From contig NZ_JACBZA010000001.1 of NCBI RefSeq assembly GCF_013408535.1, positions 4,982,850-5,046,849 on the forward strand: a stretch of DNA of 64,000 bases, read 5' to 3'. Positions 15,413-23,073 of the stretch are shown piece by piece (position 1 is the first letter of the stretch; the number at the start of each line of letters is the position of its first letter). Source of the stretch: Actinopolymorpha cephalotaxi. GTDB lineage: Bacteria > Actinomycetota > Actinomycetes > Propionibacteriales > Actinopolymorphaceae. Below the pieces are notes generated by a model. It saw only the letters and a list, made by a program, of their open reading frames with translations, was not told where the DNA came from and searched no databases. Both the position numbers and the translations under genes were made by a program.

Positions 15413-17626
15413 ATGCCCGCCGACGACGCCACCCTCACCGAACTCCTGACCCGGCCGGGCCTGCGCGCGGCCGTCGACCGGCTGGTCCCGGCCGACGACT
15501 TCCCGTCCGGGTGGGACGCAGGCGTCGGCGACTTCCTGGCCCGGATCCTCACCACCGAACTCCCCCACGCCGTCGAGCTGCTCACCGCCGGACTGGACCT
15601 GCTCGACGCCGAGTCGGCCGGCAGAGCGGACGGCGGAGCGGACGCGACGACCGGCGACGTCGACGGCGCGACCGGGTTCGCCGCGTTGTCCGGGACCGGT
15701 CAGGACGAGGTGCTCGACGCGCTGCGCGCCGGGCGCACCACGGCGGAGTGGGGCGGCGTGGACCCGGCGGAGTTCCTCCGGCTGCTGGAATCCCTTACCG
15801 TGCAGGGTTTCTACGCCGATCCGGACAACGGCGGCAACCGCGACGGCGTGTCGTGGAAGATGGTCGGCTACCACGCCGCACCGCAGGACGCCCGGTGGCC
15901 GGCACCCGAGGCGCTCACTGTCAATCTCCCGTTGACATCATTCGACGACGTTGATTCGCACTACGACGCGATCGTCGTCGGCGCCGGTGCCGGTGGGGGC
16001 ACTGCGGCCTGCGTCCTCGCCGAGGGCGGCTATCGCGTGCTCGCCGTCGAACGCGGCGACTTCCTGCGGACCGAGGACCTGCGCGGGGATCATCTGCGCA
16101 GCCACCGCGCGTTGTTCGGGTACGCGCAGAGTGCCGGGCCGGTGGCGTCCGGGCATCCGCGGGTGTGGGCGCCCGACGGCGAGGAGGAAGCGGTCGTCGG
16201 GCCGACCGACGGACGCTGGAGCAACAACGCGATGACCGTGGGCGGCGGCACCCGGGTCTACGGCGCGCAGGCCTGGCGGTTCGTGCCGGAGGACTTCACG
16301 ATGGCGTCCGTCTACGGCGTGCCCGAGGGCAGTTCGCTGGCCGACTGGCCGTTGTCGTACGACGATCTGGAGCCCTACTACGACCGCGCCGAGTGGGAGC
16401 TCGGAGTGGCGGGCGACCCGGCCGGGTTCGCCGGCGCGGGCCCGCGCCGGCGAGGTCTGCCGATGCCGCCGATGCCGCCCAACCTGTCCGGGGACAGGCT
16501 CGCCGCCGGTGCCCGCGACCTCGGCTGGTCCACCGGTCACGTGCCGCTGCTGATCAACTCCACGCCCTACGGCGGCCGGTCGGCGTGCGCACGCTGCGGC
16601 CAGTGCGTCGGCTTCGGCTGCCCTGCCGAGGCGAAGAACGGCAGCCACAACACCGTTCTCCCCCGCGCCCTGGCCACCGGCCGGTGCGACCTCGTCACCG
16701 GCACGTTCGCCGAACGCGTGGTCACCGGCGACGACGGCCGGGTGACCGGCGTCGCGCTCGCGACGCTCTCCGGAGGCGGAGGCGGCGGCCCGGCCGACGG
16801 GCAGGTACGCCGCCGCACGGTCACCGCCGACCAGGTGATCCTGGCCGCCGGCGCGATCGAGACCGCCCGGCTGCTACTCAACAGCACATCCGCGAACGAG
16901 CCGACCGGCCTCGGCAACCGGCACGACCAGGTGGGCCGCAACCTGCAGGGACACGTCTACGCGGGCGCGCTCGGCATCTTCGACGACGTGGTGCAGAACA
17001 GCGCCGGCCCCGGCCCGACGATCGCCACCCACGACTTCCGGCACCACAACGACGGCCTGGTGGGCGGCGGGATGCTGGCCAACGACTTCGTGCCGATGCC
17101 GCTCGCGACGTACAACCTGCTCACCGGCGCCGGGATCATCCCGCGGTCCGGTGCCGCGAGCAAGCGCGGCATGCGCGACCTCTACCAGCGCACCACGATG
17201 GTGATGGGTCCACTGCAGGAGACGCCGAACCCCCGCGCGCGGGTGAGCGTCGATCCGCGCGTACGCGACGTCTTCGGCATGCCGGTCGCCCGGCTGTCCG
17301 GCCGTGTGCTCGACGTCGACAGGCCGACGGCGGCGATGCTGCAGCGGCGCGCGGCGGAGTGGCTCGCGGCCAGCGGTGCGACGCGCACGATGCCGAGCGG
17401 CGGCGTCGGCCGCGGCCCGAGCGGCGGCCAGCACCAGGCCGGCACCTGCCGGATGGGCAGCGACCCGGCGACCTCGGTGACCGACCCACAGGGCCGGGTC
17501 TGGGGGCACGACAACCTCCGCCTGGCAGACGGTTCGCTGCACGTCACCAACGGCGGTGTCAACCCGGTCCTGACAATCTTCGCGATGGCGTTCCGGGTCG
17601 CCGACCTGCTGGTGAAACGCGGCTGA
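15413..17626 (+). CDS. GMC oxidoreductase fused to a gluconate-dehydrogenase-subunit-3-like domain
   Basis: This 737-residue flavoprotein has two parts. Residues 1-150 (T-L-T-E-L-L...A-V-D-R-L-V-P-A-D-D-F-P-S-G-W-D-A-G-V) resemble the small subunit 3 of gluconate 2-dehydrogenase. Residues 180-737 form a GMC oxidoreductase: FAD motif V-V-G-A-G-A-G-G-G, the Cys-rich C-A-R-C-G-Q-C-V-G-F-G-C, and the terminal H-Q-A-G-T-C-R-M-G and N-P-V-L-T-I-F-A. It should oxidise a sugar or alcohol using FAD. In known operons the small subunit is a separate Tat-exported protein. Here it is fused and lacks an obvious twin-arginine signal, so it may be cytoplasmic. The electron acceptor is unknown. Confidence 0.9.
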   Translation: MPADDATLTELLTRPGLRAAVDRLVPADDFPSGWDAGVGDFLARILTTELPHAVELLTAGLDLLDAESAGRADGGADATTGDVDGATGFAALSGTGQDEVLDALRAGRTTAEWGGVDPAEFLRLLESLTVQGFYADPDNGGNRDGVSWKMVGYHAAPQDARWPAPEALTVNLPLTSFDDVDSHYDAIVVGAGAGGGTAACVLAEGGYRVLAVERGDFLRTEDLRGDHLRSHRALFGYAQSAGPVASGHPRVWAPDGEEEAVVGPTDGRWSNNAMTVGGGTRVYGAQAWRFVPEDFTMASVYGVPEGSSLADWPLSYDDLEPYYDRAEWELGVAGDPAGFAGAGPRRRGLPMPPMPPNLSGDRLAAGARDLGWSTGHVPLLINSTPYGGRSACARCGQCVGFGCPAEAKNGSHNTVLPRALATGRCDLVTGTFAERVVTGDDGRVTGVALATLSGGGGGGPADGQVRRRTVTADQVILAAGAIETARLLLNSTSANEPTGLGNRHDQVGRNLQGHVYAGALGIFDDVVQNSAGPGPTIATHDFRHHNDGLVGGGMLANDFVPMPLATYNLLTGAGIIPRSGAASKRGMRDLYQRTTMVMGPLQETPNPRARVSVDPRVRDVFGMPVARLSGRVLDVDRPTAAMLQRRAAEWLAASGATRTMPSGGVGRGPSGGQHQAGTCRMGSDPATSVTDPQGRVWGHDNLRLADGSLHVTNGGVNPVLTIFAMAFRVADLLVKRG

Positions 17627-17670
17627 CGCGACGGTGGGTGCGTGCGGGCATCCGGGCAGAGCAGGAGCGG

Positions 17671-18660
17671 TCAGTCGTCCGCGACGATCATGTGCATCCG
17701 TACGGTCGTGCCGGACGTCGCGCCGGACCTGGTGGCGATCTGCACCAGGTCGCAGAGTTCGTTGACCAGCAGCAGTCCGCGACCGCCCTGCGCCTGCGGC
17801 GACCTGGATGTCGGCGGCGCGGGGTGCCGGCCGATCAGCGGGTCGCTCACCTGTCCGTGGTCGCTCACCTCGCAGACCAGGCGGCCGGTCTCCCGCCACA
17901 CCCGCAGGACGCCGGGCGCCCCCGCGTGCACCAGCGTGTTGGTGGCGACCTCGTTGACGGCGAGGACGAGATCGTCCCGGCGGGAGCTGCCGAGGCCGGC
18001 CAGAACGGCGTGTGCGGACACGAGTTCTCGCACCCGTGCGAGTTCGTACGCACCGAACGTCAACCGCTCCGGAACACCCTCCGGCTCGGGCAGGTCACTC
18101 AGGAACGACATCGCCAGGTCGACGGGATCGTCATAGGTGAGGCTCGTCCAGGTGTCCTCGCCGGTCACCACCGTGGGGTGCGTGCGCGCCGCGTCCTGCA
18201 GCACGTGCGACGCGAGCGTGCTCACCTCGTACGGACAGATCACCGTCAGCGCGCGACCGGCGAACGCGACGTTGATCAGCGCCTCGTGGGCGACCAGCGC
18301 GGCGTAGTCGGCCCGGGGGCGTTCGGGCCACATCGGCTCACCCACGACCAGCACCCGGCGGTCGGGGTGCTGGTCGGCGAACCGGCCGAGCACGGCGGCG
18401 ATCAGCCGGGTGGGGTTGCGTCCCTCGCGGGCCATGTCGAGCCAGCGCACGCGGGCGGCGTCGCTGCCCAGCATGCTCTGGAGGAGTTCCGTACGGGACC
18501 GGCGTACGACCACCGCGACCGGCCGGCCGGCCGCGAACGCGTCGGTGAACCGGGGCAACAGGGCCGTGCTCAGACTAGGTGGGTCGCGATAGAAGAGCGC
18601 CTCGTGCACAAGGCGTCCATCCCGCGACGTGTTCTCCACCGCGGCCGACCGAATCGCCAT
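17671..18660 (-). CDS. MEDS-domain/HATPase anti-sigma regulatory protein (RsbA-like)
   Basis: The 329-residue cytoplasmic protein combines two modules. Residues 10-190 match the MEDS sensor domain (L-V-H-E-A-L-F-Y, A-V-V-V-R-R...L-L-Q-S-M-L-G, V-R-W-L-D-M). Residues 215-325 form an RsbW-type HATPase: D-D-L-V-L-A-V-N-E-V-A-T-N-T (N box), S-D-H-G-Q-V and the G-G-R-G-L-L-L-V-N G box. Such proteins bind and inhibit sigma-B-type factors or their antagonists. No partner sigma or anti-anti-sigma gene is adjacent, so it acts in trans. The ATG at 18660 is chosen over an upstream ATG because the extension looks non-conserved. Confidence 0.85.
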   Translation of the reverse strand: MAIRSAAVENTSRDGRLVHEALFYRDPPSLSTALLPRFTDAFAAGRPVAVVVRRSRTELLQSMLGSDAARVRWLDMAREGRNPTRLIAAVLGRFADQHPDRRVLVVGEPMWPERPRADYAALVAHEALINVAFAGRALTVICPYEVSTLASHVLQDAARTHPTVVTGEDTWTSLTYDDPVDLAMSFLSDLPEPEGVPERLTFGAYELARVRELVSAHAVLAGLGSSRRDDLVLAVNEVATNTLVHAGAPGVLRVWRETGRLVCEVSDHGQVSDPLIGRHPAPPTSRSPQAQGGRGLLLVNELCDLVQIATRSGATSGTTVRMHMIVADD

Positions 18661-18765
18661 GCCGCTCACCCGATCAGTATGCGACCGCGAGCAGTCCACG
18701 CCAAGGCGCCAAGTGCGGCTTGACACCCTTCGTGCGTACAGATCCCGTTATGGGAAAGGGAGTTT

Positions 18766-19002
18766 CTACGCCTGATCGAGCTTTCGGCGCAGGTCGTCGC
18801 GACGCTTCTCCAAGGTGGCGATGATCGCCTGCTGCTCCTGCTCGGCGGTGAGTTCGGCCGCGACGTCCCCGGCGTCGGTGGGACCGTCGAAACGACCGCC
18901 GCCCGGCCGGCGCGCCTCGTCGAGTTCTCCTCGCAGTCGCGCGAGGTCGTCCTCGATCTGCCGCAGTTCGTCGCGAGGGTCGGAGTCCGGCGTCGTCGTC
19001 AT
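18766..19002 (-). CDS. Small charged coiled-coil protein
   Basis: The 78-residue protein is almost entirely helical and charged: L-R-Q-I-E-D-D-L-A-R-L-R-G-E-L-D-E-A-R at the N-terminus and Q-E-Q-Q-A-I-I-A-T-L-E-K-R-R-D-D-L-R-R-K-L at the C-terminus, joined by a Gly/Asp hinge. It could form an antiparallel coiled-coil hairpin. AAGGAG lies upstream of ATG 19002, and codon use is like that of its neighbours, so it is very likely real. No family or function is recognised. It lies downstream of the Ser/Thr kinase gene on the same strand, separated from it by a terminator. Confidence 0.7.
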   Translation of the reverse strand: MTTTPDSDPRDELRQIEDDLARLRGELDEARRPGGGRFDGPTDAGDVAAELTAEQEQQAIIATLEKRRDDLRRKLDQA

Positions 19003-19126
19003 CTGAGTCTCCTTGTTTCGGGGCGTGTTCGGCGGTCGCTCGGGGTGCGCGGGGAGATCCTTGGCGCCGCGCCCCGGCTCCAAACCTATGCCGAACCTAT
19101 GCCGCCCAGGTGAACCCCAAGCCGGA

Positions 19127-19158
19127 CGTCCCCGTGCCGCCTACGTCGCACGGGGACG
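19127..19158 (-). terminator. Stem-loop terminator after the kinase gene
   Basis: An 11-bp perfect inverted repeat (19127-19137 with 19148-19158) around a 10-nt loop begins 10 bp past the stop of the kinase gene (minus strand). It separates that gene from the small coiled-coil gene. Confidence 0.75.
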
Positions 19159-19167
19159 AGACACGCC

Positions 19168-20976
19168 CTAACCGATCACCGAGGACGCGTCGATCAGCCA
19201 CCGGCCGTTGCGCTGCACCATCGTGAAGCTGCGCCGCTCGCGGTCGGTCCCACCGCTCTTGCGGATGTAGGTGATCCGGGCCCGGACGACGTTGCCGCTG
19301 GTGGAGACGTCGCTGGTGCGCACGTCGCTGAACTGCCTCCAGAAGCGTTGGTAGCCGTCGTATCCCCCGGCCTTGCCCTGGTAGCGAGGCGTCAGCTGGG
19401 ACCAGGCGCCGGAGATGTTCTCGGGCAGCGTGGAGTAGTAGCCGGCGACCGTCTCCCCGGGGGACCGGCTCGGCTCCTTCCTGGTGTGGGTCGGGCTGGG
19501 CGACTTCCTCTTGGGGGTCGGGCTCGGGGACTTCTTCGTCGGGGTGGGGCTCGGGGACTTCTTCGTCGGCGTGGGGCTCGGCGACTTCGTGGTCGGAGTC
19601 GGCTCGGGCGATTTGGACGCCTGCTTCGGCGTCTTGCGCGGGGTCGCCTGATCGGTGGTGGCACCGGCCGCCGGGCTGCCGCCCGGCTCGTCGCGGCGGT
19701 CCAGGAGGTAGGCGACTCCCACTCCGGCGATCAGCACGACGGCGACCACCGCCGCCACGATCGCACCGAACCGGCGCCGCCGGCTGTCATCCCCGGCACC
19801 GCCGGCACCGCCGGCACCGCCGGCACCACCTGCATCACCCGGACCGGCCGGTGCGGGCTCGGAGGTCTCCGGCGGGTACGGCGTGGACGGTGTACGAGGG
19901 CCGACGTCGCCGCGCCCGGCTCCGGCGGCCGCCGCGGCGCCGCTCGACGGGTGCCGCGCGTCGTCACGGCCGTACGACGAAGAGGGGTCGTCGGCGTAGC
20001 TGCCCCGTCCGGGCTCGCCGTCGCCGCCGGCCCCCGAATCAGCCCCCGAAGCGCCCGAGGCGTCGGCGGCGCCGGGCACCGCGACCGGCGCCATCGGCGT
20101 GTTGAACCGCCTGGTCGAGTCCGCGTCCTCGTCCCGGTCCGGCGGGCCGGACAGCCGGGAGGAGACCGCCGCCAGCTCACGGGCCACCGCACCGGCCGGC
20201 GGGCGCTGCCGCGGGTCGGCGCGAAGGACGCGCTGCAGCACGTCGGCCAGGGGGCGTGGCGCCCGGCGCGGCGGCGCGACCTGCGCCGAGGCGACCTGGT
20301 GCAGCAGCGCGATGGGGTTCTCGCTGCGACCGAACGGCGGGCCGCCCTCGACCGCGGCGTACAGCGTGGAACCGAGGGAGAAGACGTCGGAGGCGAACGT
20401 GGCGTCCTCGCCCTTGGCGACCTCCGGTGAGAGGTAGGCGGGGGTGCCGGAGATGAGGCCGGTCGCGGTCACGGTCACGTCGCCGACGGCGCGGGCGATG
20501 CCGAAGTCGGCGATCTTCACCACGCCGTTGTCGCCGAGCAGGACGTTGCCGGGCTTGATGTCGCGGTGCACGACGCCGGCCGCGTGCGCCGACGCCAGCG
20601 CGCTCGCCGCCTGCCGGCCGATGCTCGCCACCTCCGGCGCCGGGAGCGAACCCCGCTCCTCCAGCACCTCCGACAGGCTCCTGGAGGGGAGGTACTCCAT
20701 CACCAGGCAGGGATGTCCGTCGTCCTCGACCACGTCGTAGGTGGCGATGACGTGCGGGTGCTGGATGCGGGCGGCGATGCGGCTCTCCCGCATCGCGCGC
20801 AGCTTCGCCTCCTCGGCCTGGGCGCCGGTGAGGTAGGCAGGCAACAGCAGCCGCTTGACCGCGACCGGCCGGTGCAACCGCTCGTCGACACCCCGCCAGA
20901 CGACACCCATGCCGCCGCTGCCGATCTGCTCCAGTAGGCGGTAACGGCCAGCGATCAGCCGGTCGTTCTCGCTCAT
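19168..20976 (-). CDS. Transmembrane serine/threonine protein kinase (PknB-like)
   Basis: The 602-residue kinase has a complete Hanks catalytic domain at residues 1-265: glycine loop G-S-G-G-M-G-V-V, Lys in V-A-V-K-R-L, V-V-H-R-D-I-K-P-G-N, D-F-G and S-G-T-P-A-Y-L-S-P-E. A Gly/Ala/Pro-rich linker leads to one transmembrane helix (about 417-437). Outside the membrane are repeats of S-P-S-P-T-P-T-K-K, a likely wall-spanning stalk. The final 90 residues form a small domain (Y-Y-S-T-L-P...W-L-I-D-A-S), perhaps a sensor with a cystatin/NTF2-like fold. No PASTA repeats are present. GGGGAG precedes ATG 20976. The substrate and signal are unknown. Confidence 0.93.
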   Translation of the reverse strand: MSENDRLIAGRYRLLEQIGSGGMGVVWRGVDERLHRPVAVKRLLLPAYLTGAQAEEAKLRAMRESRIAARIQHPHVIATYDVVEDDGHPCLVMEYLPSRSLSEVLEERGSLPAPEVASIGRQAASALASAHAAGVVHRDIKPGNVLLGDNGVVKIADFGIARAVGDVTVTATGLISGTPAYLSPEVAKGEDATFASDVFSLGSTLYAAVEGGPPFGRSENPIALLHQVASAQVAPPRRAPRPLADVLQRVLRADPRQRPPAGAVARELAAVSSRLSGPPDRDEDADSTRRFNTPMAPVAVPGAADASGASGADSGAGGDGEPGRGSYADDPSSSYGRDDARHPSSGAAAAAGAGRGDVGPRTPSTPYPPETSEPAPAGPGDAGGAGGAGGAGGAGDDSRRRRFGAIVAAVVAVVLIAGVGVAYLLDRRDEPGGSPAAGATTDQATPRKTPKQASKSPEPTPTTKSPSPTPTKKSPSPTPTKKSPSPTPKRKSPSPTHTRKEPSRSPGETVAGYYSTLPENISGAWSQLTPRYQGKAGGYDGYQRFWRQFSDVRTSDVSTSGNVVRARITYIRKSGGTDRERRSFTMVQRNGRWLIDASSVIG

Positions 20977-21187
20977 GCCGTGCTCCCCTTCATCGGCTCC
21001 GTGGCTTCCGTAGCGGCGTCGCAAAGGACCCGTCGGCGACATAGGCCGCAACCTGGTCCGCTGCACGCACCCTAGCCGTGCGCGCCGACGCCCGTGGCCG
21101 CGAGGCCGGGCCGCGTTTGGCCGACCGATCCTGGGGCAGGCCCTTGTCACGCGATTGACACTGAACGTAGGTAACGAGGAGGCTGAG

Positions 21188-21649
21188 ATGGCCAGCGAAG
21201 AATCGATCGTGGTCGACGTTCCGATCCGGACCGCCTACAACCAGTGGACGCAGTTCGAGGACTTCCCCCGGTTCATGTCCGGCGTGGAGAAGATCACCCA
21301 GATCGACGACGTCCGCAACCACTGGGTCACCAACATCGGCGGTGTCCGCCGGGAGTTCGACACCCGCATCACCGAGCAGATCCCCGACGAGCGAGTGGCG
21401 TGGACCACGGAGAGCGGCTCGCCGAAGCAGTCGGGCGTGGTGACGTTCCACCGGCTGGAGGAGAACCGCACCAAGGTGATGGTCCAGCTCGACATCAACT
21501 CCGACAACATCGTGGAGAAGGTGGGCGAGAAGCTCGGGGTCGTGGACAAGCAGGTCCAGGCCGACCTGGCAAAGTACAAGGAATGGATCGAGTCCCGGGG
21601 CACCGAGACCGGTGGCTGGCGGGGCGGAGTCGACCGGCCCACCCCCTGA
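21188..21649 (+). CDS. SRPBCC family protein (coenzyme Q-binding/cyclase type)
   Basis: The 153-residue protein fits the START/COQ10-like SRPBCC group: S-I-V-V-D-V-P-I-R-T-A-Y-N-Q-W-T-Q-F-E-D-F-P-R-F-M near the start, then V-T-F-H-R-L and a long C-terminal helix. The phrase W-T-Q-F-E-D-F-P-R-F-M matches members often found in stress or phage-shock-like loci. It probably binds a lipid or polyketide-like ligand. GAGGAGG lies before ATG 21188. Its 3' end overlaps the start of the next gene by 67 bp, which suggests translational coupling. Confidence 0.85.
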   Translation: MASEESIVVDVPIRTAYNQWTQFEDFPRFMSGVEKITQIDDVRNHWVTNIGGVRREFDTRITEQIPDERVAWTTESGSPKQSGVVTFHRLEENRTKVMVQLDINSDNIVEKVGEKLGVVDKQVQADLAKYKEWIESRGTETGGWRGGVDRPTP

Positions 21650-22530
21650 ACGACCACGGGCCGGCGCGCGAGACCCCACCGCCGGCCGTCGTCGACGCAC
21701 TGCGTTGCCCGGTGTGCGGGAGTTCGCTGACCCGCGCACCGGGCGTTCTGCGCTGTGCGGAGCGGCACAGCTTCGACGTCGCCCGCCAGGGGTACGTCAA
21801 CCTGCTGAGCGCGCGGAGCCGGCCACCGCTGGCCGACTCCGGTGACATGGCCACCGCCCGGGCGGAGTTCCTCACAGCGGGCCACTACGCACCGCTGGCG
21901 CGCCGGCTGGCCGAACACGTGGCCGACCGCCTGCCCGCCGGCGACGGCCTGGTGGTCGACGCCGGCGCCGGGACGGGCTACTACCTCGGCGCCGTACTCG
22001 ACCGGTTGCCGGCCGCCACCGGTCTCGCCCTGGACGCGTCCGTCGCCGGGCTCCGCCGCGCCGCCCGCGCGCACGAGCGGATCGGCGCGGTCGGCTGGGA
22101 CATCTGGCAGCCCTGGCCGCTGGCCGACGGGTCGGCCTCGGCGGTGCTGAACGTGTTCGCACCGCGCAACCCCGCGGAGTTCGCGCGGGTGCTGCACCCC
22201 GGCGGGGTGCTCGCGGTGGTGACGCCGACGGCCGCGCACCTGGCCGAGCTCCGCACGCTGGTGGCGATGCTGGAGGTGCACGAGGGCAAGCTGGACCAGC
22301 TCGACTCGTCGCTGGCCGGTGAGTTCGAACCCGCCGTACGCGAGACCCTCACCGTCGAGCTGAGCCTGTCCCCCGACGACGTACGCCGCGTCGTCGCGAT
22401 GGGACCGAACGCGCACCACCTCGACCGGGGCGACCAGCGGGCCCGGCTGGCCGAGCTGGATCAGCTGGCCGAGCCGGTGAGCGCCACCGCGTCGTTCGTG
22501 CTGTCGTTCTTCCGGCGCGCCGGCGGATAG
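21583..22530 (+). CDS. RlmA-like putative rRNA (guanine-N1) methyltransferase
   Basis: The 315-residue protein has an N-terminal zinc finger (L-R-C-P-V-C...L-R-C-A-E-R-H-S-F-D) followed by A-R-Q-G-Y-V-N-L-L. A SAM-binding fold (V-V-D-A-G-A-G-T-G-Y-Y-L) follows. This is the layout of RlmA/TlrB enzymes, which methylate 23S rRNA at G745 or G748; TlrB-type members give resistance to tylosin-like macrolides, RlmA is housekeeping. The sequence does not separate these. The only ATG in frame upstream of the zinc finger is 21583, inside the SRPBCC gene and directly after AAGGA. A non-canonical start nearer the finger cannot be excluded. Confidence 0.82.
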   Translation: MDRVPGHRDRWLAGRSRPAHPLNDHGPARETPPPAVVDALRCPVCGSSLTRAPGVLRCAERHSFDVARQGYVNLLSARSRPPLADSGDMATARAEFLTAGHYAPLARRLAEHVADRLPAGDGLVVDAGAGTGYYLGAVLDRLPAATGLALDASVAGLRRAARAHERIGAVGWDIWQPWPLADGSASAVLNVFAPRNPAEFARVLHPGGVLAVVTPTAAHLAELRTLVAMLEVHEGKLDQLDSSLAGEFEPAVRETLTVELSLSPDDVRRVVAMGPNAHHLDRGDQRARLAELDQLAEPVSATASFVLSFFRRAGG

Positions 22531-22545
22531 CCGCCGCGCCGCGCC

Positions 22546-22992
22546 TCAGCCGAGGTCGAAGCTCTCCTCGCCGGCCGGGCGCAGCGCCACCACCGGGATG
22601 GTCCGGTCGGTCTTCTCCTGGTACTCACCGAAGCCCGGGGCCACCGCGACCTGGCGGGCGTACAGCTCGTCGCGTTCGGCCCCGGTCACCTCCTCGGCGG
22701 TCACGTCGTAGGTCCGGGTGCCGATCTCGACCGAGGCGCGCGGATTGGCGCGGAGGTTGTGGTACCACGCCGGGTGCTTCGGGCCGCCGGCGTACGACCC
22801 GAAGATCAGCACCCGGTCGCCGTCGGCGAGATACACCAGCGGCGAGATACGCGACTCCCCGGACTTCGCACCGGTCGTGGTGAGCAGCAGCAGGCTCGCG
22901 CCCTCGAACGGCCCGCCGACTTTCCCCTTGTTCGCCCGGAACTCCTCGATGATGCGTTCGTTCCAGCTCTTCGTCTCGTTGGCGTCGCTCAT
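22546..22992 (-). CDS. Deazaflavin (F420)-dependent nitroreductase family protein
   Basis: The 148-residue protein is of the DDN type: S-L-L-L-L-T-T-T-G-A-K-S-G, then P-L-V-Y-L, G-S-Y-A-G-G-P-K-H-P-A-W-Y-H-N-L-R-A-N-P. This split-barrel family uses cofactor F420 to reduce quinones or nitro compounds. The K-H-P-x-W-Y-H-N-L motif forms the F420 pocket. GGAGGG precedes ATG 22992. It converges on the RlmA-like gene with 15 bp between stops. Its presence implies that the host makes F420, which fits an actinomycete. Confidence 0.9.
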   Translation of the reverse strand: MSDANETKSWNERIIEEFRANKGKVGGPFEGASLLLLTTTGAKSGESRISPLVYLADGDRVLIFGSYAGGPKHPAWYHNLRANPRASVEIGTRTYDVTAEEVTGAERDELYARQVAVAPGFGEYQEKTDRTIPVVALRPAGEESFDLG

Positions 22993-23073
22993 GGTGCCCT
23001 CCGGTTCGCTCGTTTGCGGCGACAACCAGCCACCGGCGGCCGGTGTTCCCGTACGCCCGCGTGGCCAGCACGC

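Noticed and set aside
16165-18723. An 852-codon + strand frame overlapping the GMC and RsbA-like genes
   Set aside because: Arg/Pro/Gly-rich composition without motifs, and both underlying genes are well supported in other frames.
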